Shown: piece by piece, positions 35,027-42,038 of the stretch
Numbering within the stretch: position 1 is the first letter of the stretch
How the letters are laid out: every line of letters starts with the position of its first letter
DNA from: Campylobacteraceae bacterium
Lineage (GTDB): Bacteria > Campylobacterota > Campylobacteria > Campylobacterales > Campylobacteraceae
Direction of reading: 5' to 3'
Assembly: GCA_031268335.1 (NCBI GenBank)
Contig: JAIRXG010000004.1
Coordinates: 1-42,038, forward strand
Length of the DNA: 42,038 nucleotides
Program-made: the position numbers and the translations under genes
Notes under the pieces: generated by a model
Told to the model about the DNA's origin: nothing
The model's input: the letters and a program-made list of their open reading frames with translations, nothing else
The model's database searches: none

Positions 35027-38000
35027 ATGGGCGATTATACGCATTTACACTTACATACCGAATATTCATTGCTCGACGGCGCAAATAAAATTAAAGAACT
35101 TGCCAAAAGACTTAAAAAAGAGGGTATCAAATCATGCGCCATAACAGACCATGGAAATATGTTCGGCGCGATTGATTTTTATAAAACTATGACGAAAGAG
35201 GGTATTAAGCCTATTATAGGAATAGAAGCTTATATCCACAATGGCGATGAGTTAGGCGATAAAAGTATAAAGCAGCGTTTTCACGTCTGTTTGTTTGCTA
35301 AAAATGAAATCGGCTATAAAAATTTAATGTATTTAAGTTCTATGAGCTATATAGAGGGATTTTACTACTACCCGCGTATCAATAAACGCATTTTAAGAGA
35401 ACACAGCGAAGGGCTTATCTGCTCCTCTGCTTGTCTTCAAGGCGAAGTGAGCTGGCATCTAAATACGAAAAATGAGAGAAATGTGCAATTCGGCGCAAAA
35501 GGTTATGAAAGAGCAAAAGAGATAGCTATCGAATATAGAGATATTTTTGGGGAAGATTTTTATTTGGAACTGATGCGTCATGGCATAAACGACCAGCTTT
35601 TTATTGATGAGCAAATTATACGTTTATCAAAAGAGACCAGCATAAAAATCATAGCAACGAACGACACACACTACCCTTATAAAGAGTACGCTGAAGCACA
35701 CGAAGCTTTTATGTGCATTGCTATGAATAAAAACTTTGACGACCCAAAGAGACTTCGCCACTCCGTACATGAATTTTATATCAAAACGCCCGATGAGATG
35801 ACTGAGCTTTTTTTGGATATTCCCGAAGCGATAAAAAATACTCAAGAGATTGTAAATAAATGCAATTTGACGCTAAAACTCGGAAACCCGACACCACCGA
35901 ACTTTCTCTTTACTTTGGAATATTCGAAAGAGTATGACTTAAACTTGCCTTTCCCAAATGAGAAAAACTCACTCGAAAATGACAAAATATTATTTGAACA
36001 TGTATGCAAAATAGGACTTGAAGAAAGACTCGTACATATAGCCAAAGAAAAGCACGAAGAATATCGCGCAAGACTTGAAAGCGAGATAGAAATAATAAAA
36101 GATATGAGATTTCCGGGCTACATGTTAATAGTTTGGGATTTTATCCGCGAAGCAAAATCAAGAGGCGTTCCAGTAGGTCCCGGACGCGGTTCGGCAGCCG
36201 GAAGTTTGGTCGTGTATTCGCTCAAAATTACCGATATTGATCCCATGCCTTATAATTTGCTCTTTGAGCGTTTTTTAAATCCTTCGCGTATAAGTATGCC
36301 CGATATTGATATAGACTTTTGTCAAAAAAGACGCGAGGAGATATTTGACTATGTAGTGCAAAAATACGGCAGATATAATGTCGCGCAAGTTATAACTTTC
36401 GGTAAATTATTGGCAAGAGGAGTTATAAGAGATACGGCAAGAGTACTTGGTATGCCGTACGCAGAAGCGGACGCTATGGCAAAACTCATACCAAATGAAC
36501 TTGAAATAACGCTAAATGGCAAAGGAAAAGAGGGAGAGCCCGACTATAAACCCGGAGCTTTTCAAAAAGAACCTAAATTAAGGGAGCTGATAGCAACAAA
36601 TGAAAAAGCCAAAAGAGTATGGAAATTTGCGCTTGCTCTTGAGGGCCTAAATAGAAATGCCGGTATGCACGCGGCGGGCGTTGTGATAAGCAATGAAGAA
36701 CTTTGGGGGAAAACTCCTCTTTATAAACCATCCGGCGAAAGCAACATAGTAACTCAATACTCTTTAAAGTTTTTAGAAGATGTAGATTTGATAAAGTTTG
36801 ATTTTCTGGGTTTAAAAACTTTAACTGTTATAGACGAAGCTATAAAACTTGTAAAAATAAGACACAATAAAATTATAGAGTGGTCGCAGATAGCTATGGA
36901 TGACAAAGAGGTTTATAAGCTAATAAGGAGCGGTCACACCGTAGGATTATTCCAAATAGAGTCCGACGGTATGCAGCAGTTAAATGCAAGACTTCAGCCG
37001 ACCACTTTCGAAGATATAATAGCCGTTTTGGCTCTATATCGTCCGGGTCCCATGGAGTCCGGCATGTTGGATGATTTTATAGAAAGAAAACATGGGCGCG
37101 CCAAAATAACTTATGTATTTGACGCTTTAGAGCCGATACTAAAACCCACTTACGGCGTTATTGTCTATCAAGAACAAGTTATGCAAATAGTTCAGACTAT
37201 AGGAGGGTTTTCACTTGGAGGCGCAGATTTGGTCAGGCGCGCTATGGGAAAAAAGATAAAAGAGGAGATGGACAGACTAAAAAGCGAATTTGCCGATGGC
37301 GCGGTAAAAAATGGGTATGATAGAAAAAAATCCGAAGAACTTTTTGATTTAATCGTAAAATTTGCCGGATACGGTTTTAATAAATCGCACTCGGCGGCCT
37401 ATGCTATGATAACTTTTCAAACAGCGTGGCTAAAAGCCCACTATAGTCAGGAATTTATGGCAGCTCTTCTTACAAGCGAGCAAAACAATACCGATAAAAT
37501 TGTTCAATACATAGAAGAACTCGACAGGCTTCGCATCAAACTTTTACCTCCGAATATGAAAAAAAGTATGGTTGAGTTTGCCCCCATCAAAACCGATAAA
37601 GATGAAAATGGCATAATGTTCGGACTCGGAGCAATAAAAGGAGTCGGCGCTGCAGCAGTAAAAGTGATGCTTGAAGAGAGAGAAAAAACAGCTTTCAAGG
37701 ATTTGAGCGACTTCATCTCTCGCACAGACACGCAAAAAGTCAATAAAAAAGTTATTGAAAGCCTTATAAAATCAGGCGCACTCGATTGTTTTGGTTATTC
37801 AAGGCGCGCGCTTTTAGAACAAATAACTATCATTATAAAAGCAAGTCAGGACGGCTCTTTGCAAAAAAAACGCGCCGAAAATTCTCTATTTGGAACCAGT
37901 GAAGATGTGCTTAGCGTAAATATCAATATAGAAAAACAAGATGAGTACGAGTTAAAAACTATTTTGAATTTGGAAAAAGAGACTATAGGTTTTTATATCT

Positions 38001-38743
38001 CCGGTCATCCGCTTGACGAATTTAAAGAGCAGTTAAAAAAGATAAAATACACCCTTTCAAGCGAATTGGATGAAATCGCAAGCGGTTCAAAAACCACATT
38101 TATCGGCAAAGTGGAAGAGATAAAAACTAAAATAAGCAAAAAAGGTAATAAATTTAGTATATTAACCCTTTTGGATTTGCACGGCAACTTGGAATTTACA
38201 ATTTTTGAAAAAACCATGGAAAAATTAGAAGCTCTTGGGACAGATGAACTTTTAGCCGTTTATGCCGAAATAAGCAAAGATAGCAGCGGCACCTCTTTTA
38301 GAGTGCTTAAAGTAATGAATTTGCAAGAAGCCAAAAAACAAAAAATAGAGATAATAAAAATTGACAATGATGCAAAACAGAGTGAAATTGCCATAAAAGA
38401 AAATGCAAACAACGACAATTTTGCCAATAACGATATACAAACATTTGGCGCAACCGATGAAGAGCCAACAGCAGCGTTTGCTCAAACGGGGCAAATTTTC
38501 ACAAGTTTGTACGGTGACAATGGTAAAGCAAATACTTTGGAAATAATAGTAGAACTTTCAAATGATACCGTTATCTTAGACAAGATTTCAGAACTTTTAC
38601 ATGTATACAAAGGTTCTCAAAAAGCCAAACTTACCATAATATACAAAGAGCAAAAACTAAAAGAGATACCGTTGAGTTTTGGAGTAAACGATAGCTTTGT
38701 AAACGAACTTCAAAAAATGGAAGGCGTGCGATTGCAAAGATAA
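35027..38743 (+). CDS. dnaE: DNA polymerase III alpha subunit
   Basis: The 1238-residue replicative polymerase (C-family). The PHP domain starts at once (YTHLHLHTEYSLLDGA) and keeps its metal-binding histidines (ITDHGNMFG). The polymerase active site is in MPDIDIDFCQKRREEIFDYV (near residue 425) with PVGPGRGSAAGSLVVY before it, and the third catalytic Asp is expected in the following palm segment. The helix-hairpin-helix region (GLGAIKGVGAAAVKVM near 867) and the OB-fold (TFIGKVEEIKTK near 1025) follow. It is somewhat longer than E. coli DnaE (1160), mainly through the C-terminal part. It is a single-gene unit. Confidence 0.97.
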   Translation: MGDYTHLHLHTEYSLLDGANKIKELAKRLKKEGIKSCAITDHGNMFGAIDFYKTMTKEGIKPIIGIEAYIHNGDELGDKSIKQRFHVCLFAKNEIGYKNLMYLSSMSYIEGFYYYPRINKRILREHSEGLICSSACLQGEVSWHLNTKNERNVQFGAKGYERAKEIAIEYRDIFGEDFYLELMRHGINDQLFIDEQIIRLSKETSIKIIATNDTHYPYKEYAEAHEAFMCIAMNKNFDDPKRLRHSVHEFYIKTPDEMTELFLDIPEAIKNTQEIVNKCNLTLKLGNPTPPNFLFTLEYSKEYDLNLPFPNEKNSLENDKILFEHVCKIGLEERLVHIAKEKHEEYRARLESEIEIIKDMRFPGYMLIVWDFIREAKSRGVPVGPGRGSAAGSLVVYSLKITDIDPMPYNLLFERFLNPSRISMPDIDIDFCQKRREEIFDYVVQKYGRYNVAQVITFGKLLARGVIRDTARVLGMPYAEADAMAKLIPNELEITLNGKGKEGEPDYKPGAFQKEPKLRELIATNEKAKRVWKFALALEGLNRNAGMHAAGVVISNEELWGKTPLYKPSGESNIVTQYSLKFLEDVDLIKFDFLGLKTLTVIDEAIKLVKIRHNKIIEWSQIAMDDKEVYKLIRSGHTVGLFQIESDGMQQLNARLQPTTFEDIIAVLALYRPGPMESGMLDDFIERKHGRAKITYVFDALEPILKPTYGVIVYQEQVMQIVQTIGGFSLGGADLVRRAMGKKIKEEMDRLKSEFADGAVKNGYDRKKSEELFDLIVKFAGYGFNKSHSAAYAMITFQTAWLKAHYSQEFMAALLTSEQNNTDKIVQYIEELDRLRIKLLPPNMKKSMVEFAPIKTDKDENGIMFGLGAIKGVGAAAVKVMLEEREKTAFKDLSDFISRTDTQKVNKKVIESLIKSGALDCFGYSRRALLEQITIIIKASQDGSLQKKRAENSLFGTSEDVLSVNINIEKQDEYELKTILNLEKETIGFYISGHPLDEFKEQLKKIKYTLSSELDEIASGSKTTFIGKVEEIKTKISKKGNKFSILTLLDLHGNLEFTIFEKTMEKLEALGTDELLAVYAEISKDSSGTSFRVLKVMNLQEAKKQKIEIIKIDNDAKQSEIAIKENANNDNFANNDIQTFGATDEEPTAAFAQTGQIFTSLYGDNGKANTLEIIVELSNDTVILDKISELLHVYKGSQKAKLTIIYKEQKLKEIPLSFGVNDSFVNELQKMEGVRLQR

Positions 38744-38762
38744 GGCATTTTTAAAAAATACG

Positions 38763-38772
38763 TTACATGTAA
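38763..38772. repeat. TTACATGTAA palindrome just past dnaE
   Basis: An exact 10-bp copy lies 19 bp after the dnaE stop, inside the longer near-palindrome ACGTTACATGTAAACGT. A second octamer TACATGTA (38836-38843) is 8 bp past the stop of the convergent DUF234 gene. Both genes of this convergent pair therefore end next to the motif. Confidence 0.55.
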
Positions 38773-38851
38773 ACGTAAAATATCTATTCGTTTTATTGCG
38801 AGATTAATTTCTATTTTTTTGAAAAATATCTTTTATACATGTAGCGTAAAA

Positions 38852-39691
38852 TTATACATTTTGTTTGCAGATTATTTCAAACTCTTTTAAATCCATCAAA
38901 AGCAACTTGTCATTTTGCATTTTAAGTAGCCCTTTGCTAAATCCGCTTTTTGAAAATAGCACAAATACATCAATCCCAAATCCCTCTTTGGCACATTTTT
39001 TCTGTAAAGATGCAAGGATATTTTTGCACACAAGATGGTTTTTCCACTTGACTTCAACCGCTATATTTCTTCCCTGCTTTCCTATCAACAAGATATCTAT
39101 CTCCACGTTTTTAGACCAATAACTATCAAAACTTTTAAACTCTTCATTGAACTTTTCCATAAGAAATTTTTTGCATAAAACTTCATAAGTAAAACTGACA
39201 AATTTTTCAAATCCGCTTTTTATAATACTAAGTGTTTTGTCATACTCTGCACAACGCAAAAGCTCAATGTTCGGCGCAATAAAAGCAAACCAAAATCTAT
39301 AAAACTCATTTTTGAAAAGTATTTTATTCTCTATTTTGTAACCTCTTAGCGCTTTTTTTAACTTTTGTCTGCGTTCTTTTTTGATAGGCTCTTCACGGCT
39401 AAATTCTTTTTTAATGATTTCCATTTCAAAAAGCTTTTTATAAAGCTCCGAGCCCAATTTTCGCGAAATACCGCATTTTTTATAGATAGAGTGCATTTTT
39501 CTATCTCCGCGGCAAAGACATGTGAGCATACTCTCTAACTCTTTTTTGTGATGTGTAAAAGAAAAATGCTGCTCCAATTTCTCAAAACGCAATAAAATAT
39601 ATTTGTGAATAGTTTCAAAAACATCTTTTTTTGGCAAAAACTCATCTTTAAATCCATCAAAAACCGCAAAATACTCTATCGTTTTTGCCAT
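38852..39691 (-). CDS. DUF234-domain protein lacking the ATPase half
   Basis: A 279-residue protein. The middle and C-terminal part matches DUF234, the domain that follows the ATPase in archaeal-type ATPases: KNEFYRFWFAFIAPN near 125, then a PD-(D/E)XK nuclease-like site, VEIDILLIGKQGRNIAVEVKWK, with Asp and the ExK pair. The N-terminal ~100 residues look like a winged-helix region; there is no P-loop. In full-length relatives this domain is fused to an NTPase; here it stands alone, as I recall from other Campylobacterota. The role is unknown; nuclease activity or a defence link is possible but unproven. There is no clear ribosome site. Confidence 0.75.
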   Translation of the reverse strand: MAKTIEYFAVFDGFKDEFLPKKDVFETIHKYILLRFEKLEQHFSFTHHKKELESMLTCLCRGDRKMHSIYKKCGISRKLGSELYKKLFEMEIIKKEFSREEPIKKERRQKLKKALRGYKIENKILFKNEFYRFWFAFIAPNIELLRCAEYDKTLSIIKSGFEKFVSFTYEVLCKKFLMEKFNEEFKSFDSYWSKNVEIDILLIGKQGRNIAVEVKWKNHLVCKNILASLQKKCAKEGFGIDVFVLFSKSGFSKGLLKMQNDKLLLMDLKEFEIICKQNV

Positions 39692-39802
39692 ATCAAGATT
39701 TGTACGAGTTTTGTAAAATGAGATAAAATCTTTTATGATTTCGCCTTTTTTATGTTTTATCTATTTTAACATTTTTTGCTCTTTTTTTACTCAACAGTAT
39801 AA

Positions 39803-39831
39803 TTGACAAATAAAATACGAAACTATATAAT
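39803..39831 (+). promoter_or_regulatory. trpE: Consensus promoter of trpEG
   Basis: TTGACA (39803-39808), a 17-bp spacer, TATAAT (39826-39831): a perfect sigma-70 consensus, unusual in this phylum where -35 boxes are rarely conserved. The leader to the GTG start is about 23 nt, with no room for a trp attenuator or leader peptide. Regulation would have to act on the promoter or by feedback on the enzyme. Confidence 0.7.
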
Positions 39832-39860
39832 GACGCAAAACAAAAAAGGAGCGCCGTAAA

Positions 39861-41318
39861 GTGCCGTACGACAAGTTAAAATCCATAGCTTCAAAGTACA
39901 AATCCCTGCCTGTTTACAAAATTTTGCCGCAAAACAGACAAAATCCTATAGAAATATTCAAAATACTAAAAAATGTCTCTCGTCAATGCTTCATTTTAGA
40001 AAGTCTTGAGGATGCGAAAGCTACCGGACGATATACATTTTTAGGTTATGACCCAAAGCTTGAAATATCTTGCAAAGACGGACTTCTTACGATAAAAAAC
40101 GGCGCCAATATAGAGATAACAACAGATAATCCAAATAAATACATACAAAAGATTCTAACCGATAATGCAAGTTTGAAGCTTGACGTTTTACCGCCATTTA
40201 CCGGAGGACTTGTAGGATATTTTTCATATGATTACATCAAATACGATGAAAAAATCTTAAAATTGGAAGCAGAAGATGAAGCGCAATTTAAAGATATGGA
40301 TTTGATGCTTTTTGATAAAATTATCGCTTTTGACAATTACAAAAAATTGATTTTTTTAATAATAAATATAAAAACGGACGGTTTTGAAGAAAATTACAAT
40401 AAGGCTTTAAACGAACTTATCTTAATGGAAAATCTCATAACAAACGGTAAAAAAGCTCATATGCAACCGTTCAAACTATTATCCGATTTTAACGCGCTTT
40501 TTGATAAAGAAAAATATTGCAAAATGGTTGAAAAAGCAAAACACTATATAAAAGAAGGCGATATATTTCAAGTGGTTTTATCAAATCGCTTTGAAGCCAA
40601 ATCAGAGGGCAGCATTTTTGACGCTTATAGAATATTAAGAGAGTCAAATCCATCGCCTTATATGTTTTATTTTAGCAGCGACAAAGTAGAGATAGCCGGA
40701 GCATCTCCTGAAACGCTTGTAAAACTTGAAGGCAAAAAACTGTTTACATTTCCACTCGCAGGCACAAGACGCAGAGGGGTAGATGAAAAGGAAGACAAAG
40801 AGCTTGAAATTGAACTGTTGTCAGATCAAAAAGAGCTTGCCGAACACAATATGCTTGTAGATTTGGGACGCAACGACCTTGGTAAAATCAGCAAATTTGG
40901 CTCTGTAAAAGTTGAAAAATATCTATCTATCTTGCGATTTTCTCACATTATGCATATAGGTTCAACCATATCGAGCGAGATTTCAGACGATAAAAATGCG
41001 ATTGACGCTATCAGTTCGGTATTGCCGGCAGGCACTCTTTCAGGCGCTCCTAAAATTCGCGCATGTGAAATAATACATGAGCTTGAAGGAAATAGACGCG
41101 GTATTTACGGCGGCGCGATAGGGTATTTGAGTTTTTCGGGCGATATGGATACATGTATAGCCATAAGAATAGCATTTAAAAAAGATGATAAAGTATATGT
41201 GCGTTCGGGCGCAGGAATAGTTGCGGACAGCATAGCGGAAAATGAGTACGAAGAGTGCAACAACAAAGCAAAAGCGGTTTTTAATGCGTTACAAGAAGCC
41301 GCAAAGGCAGCTAAATGA
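39861..41318 (+). CDS. trpE: Anthranilate synthase component I
   Basis: A 485-residue chorismate-using enzyme that makes anthranilate with TrpG. ILES (residues 45-48) corresponds to the LLES tryptophan-binding motif for feedback inhibition. The catalytic half has IKEGDIFQVVLSNRFE, NPSPYMFYF, FPLAGTRRRG, LGRNDLGKIS and LPAGTLSGAPKIRACEIIHE; the PAGTxSGAPK form separates TrpE from PabB. The start is GTG with AGGAG about 9 nt upstream; no ATG in this frame lies near. It overlaps trpG by 4 bp. Confidence 0.93.
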   Translation: MPYDKLKSIASKYKSLPVYKILPQNRQNPIEIFKILKNVSRQCFILESLEDAKATGRYTFLGYDPKLEISCKDGLLTIKNGANIEITTDNPNKYIQKILTDNASLKLDVLPPFTGGLVGYFSYDYIKYDEKILKLEAEDEAQFKDMDLMLFDKIIAFDNYKKLIFLIINIKTDGFEENYNKALNELILMENLITNGKKAHMQPFKLLSDFNALFDKEKYCKMVEKAKHYIKEGDIFQVVLSNRFEAKSEGSIFDAYRILRESNPSPYMFYFSSDKVEIAGASPETLVKLEGKKLFTFPLAGTRRRGVDEKEDKELEIELLSDQKELAEHNMLVDLGRNDLGKISKFGSVKVEKYLSILRFSHIMHIGSTISSEISDDKNAIDAISSVLPAGTLSGAPKIRACEIIHELEGNRRGIYGGAIGYLSFSGDMDTCIAIRIAFKKDDKVYVRSGAGIVADSIAENEYEECNNKAKAVFNALQEAAKAAK

Positions 41319-41881
41319 TTTTACTTATAGACAATTACGATAGCTTTTCATATAACTTATATCAACTAATCGGTGAAATAGATCCCAACATAAAAGTTAT
41401 ACGAAACGATGAGCTTAGCATAAAAGAGATAGAAAGCCTAAACCCAAGAACTATTATTTTATCTCCAGGACCCGGACGACCTGAAAACGCAGGAATTTGC
41501 ATGGAAGCAGTCAAATACTTTGCGCCGAAAATTTCAATCTTAGGCGTGTGTCTTGGTCATCAAGCTATTTGCGAAGCTTTTGGCGCACCGGTAATCTATG
41601 CAAAAAGCCTAATGCATGGCAAACAATCTCTTGTAAATATAGACATTAGCAGCAAACTTTTCAAATCGCTTCCAAACGAGATATTAGTAGCAAGATACCA
41701 TTCGCTTGCCGCGGACAGTTCAAAAATACCTCCTGCTTTAAAAGTTATAGGGCAGACAAAAGACGGCGAAATAATGGCTGTAAAACATCAAAAATATGAA
41801 ACATACGGCGTACAATTTCACCCAGAATCCATATTGACGCCAAATGGCAGTAAAATACTCACAAGTTTTTTGCAAATTTAG
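41315..41881 (+). CDS. trpG: Anthranilate synthase glutaminase subunit
   Basis: A 188-residue class I glutamine amidotransferase that supplies ammonia to TrpE. The catalytic triad is visible: Cys79 (GVCLGHQAI), His169 and Glu171 (FHPES). LIDNYDSFSYNLYQL opens the protein and SPGPGRPENAG is the oxyanion-loop motif. It is a free-standing subunit, not fused to TrpD. The pair with trpE overlaps by 4 bp. The same glutaminase could also serve para-aminobenzoate synthesis. Confidence 0.92.
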   Translation: MILLIDNYDSFSYNLYQLIGEIDPNIKVIRNDELSIKEIESLNPRTIILSPGPGRPENAGICMEAVKYFAPKISILGVCLGHQAICEAFGAPVIYAKSLMHGKQSLVNIDISSKLFKSLPNEILVARYHSLAADSSKIPPALKVIGQTKDGEIMAVKHQKYETYGVQFHPESILTPNGSKILTSFLQI

Positions 41882-41976
41882 CCTAAAGCTATCATTACAT
41901 ATAAAATATTCTTAATACGCAAAACGACAAAGAAAACATATGCGCCTCTTTCCAAAAAACAGCCATATCACACATA

Positions 41977-42038
41977 ATGTGGCAATTAAAGAAGATTTTC
42001 AAAAACAGTGATTTTGCAAATTTTGCCGTAGTAGGAGG
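41977..42038 (+). CDS. Truncated start of a reading frame at the window edge
   Basis: An ATG opens a frame that runs off the window: [20 protein letters not shown]. The pattern (short basic helix, then FxxFxxVGG) resembles the N-terminus of GtrA-like membrane proteins, but 20 residues are too few to be sure. No ribosome site precedes it. It is not the start of trpD. Confidence 0.22.
   Translation, partial: MWQLKKIFKNSDFANFAVVG

Overview
The window is AT-rich chromosomal DNA from a member of the Campylobacterota (Epsilonproteobacteria). Two blocks of gene order point there. From the right end leftwards on the minus strand, yajC-secD-secF-membrane protein-leuS-lptE-folC-M23 peptidase-bactofilin-mfd runs in the order known around H. 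pylori HP1541-HP1551 and C. jejuni Cj1085c-Cj1094c, with lnt divergent from yajC. The second block, metK, aat, clpA, clpS, thioredoxin-like lipoprotein, smpB, ispE, truB, uvrD/rep helicase, pepF and pyrB, is the C. jejuni Cj1096-Cj1109 set in a similar order. I cannot name the genus. These comparisons are from memory, not from a search.

Layout. 1-1318: a solitary BRO-type antirepressor gene between clusters of the palindrome TTACATGTAA, with a possible operator. 1319-3550: magIII, ymdB and a DUF815 ATPase. 3650-15224: a tightly coupled ten-gene minus-strand unit for protein export (YajC/SecDF), leucyl-tRNA charging, LPS transport (LptE), folate metabolism, cell shape (M23 peptidase plus bactofilin) and transcription-coupled repair. 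15197-16534: lnt, overlapping yajC head to head. 16535-19801: a 3.3-kb gene-poor insertion between lnt and metK, with an eroded RTX-like gene, one unrecognised lipoprotein gene and duplicated hairpins. 19802-29517: metK, aat, a patch of dispersed palindromic repeats, then clpA/clpS/lipoprotein and smpB/ispE/truB/helicase. 29521-30075: a gap with a decayed copy of the helicase 5' region. 30076-33843: a NimA-like flavoprotein, then pyrB, pepF and a conserved small protein on the plus strand. 34209-34697: an unrecognised Cys-containing membrane protein with a basic tail behind a strong palindromic operator. 35027-41881: dnaE, a DUF234 protein and trpE-trpG. A truncated reading frame starts at the right edge.

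Most genes are housekeeping. The least explained signals are: (i) the octamer TACATGTA, which I count 21 times where base composition predicts one or two, mostly in gaps, often just past stop codons, and in two near-evenly spaced clusters; (ii) the two-TM protein at 34.2-34.7 kb with its 16-bp perfect palindrome over the -35 box; (iii) gene remains (RTX, helicase) and palindromic repeats in the accessory gaps; and (iv) the orphan lipoprotein. I found no CRISPR array, tRNA, rRNA, transposase or integrase.
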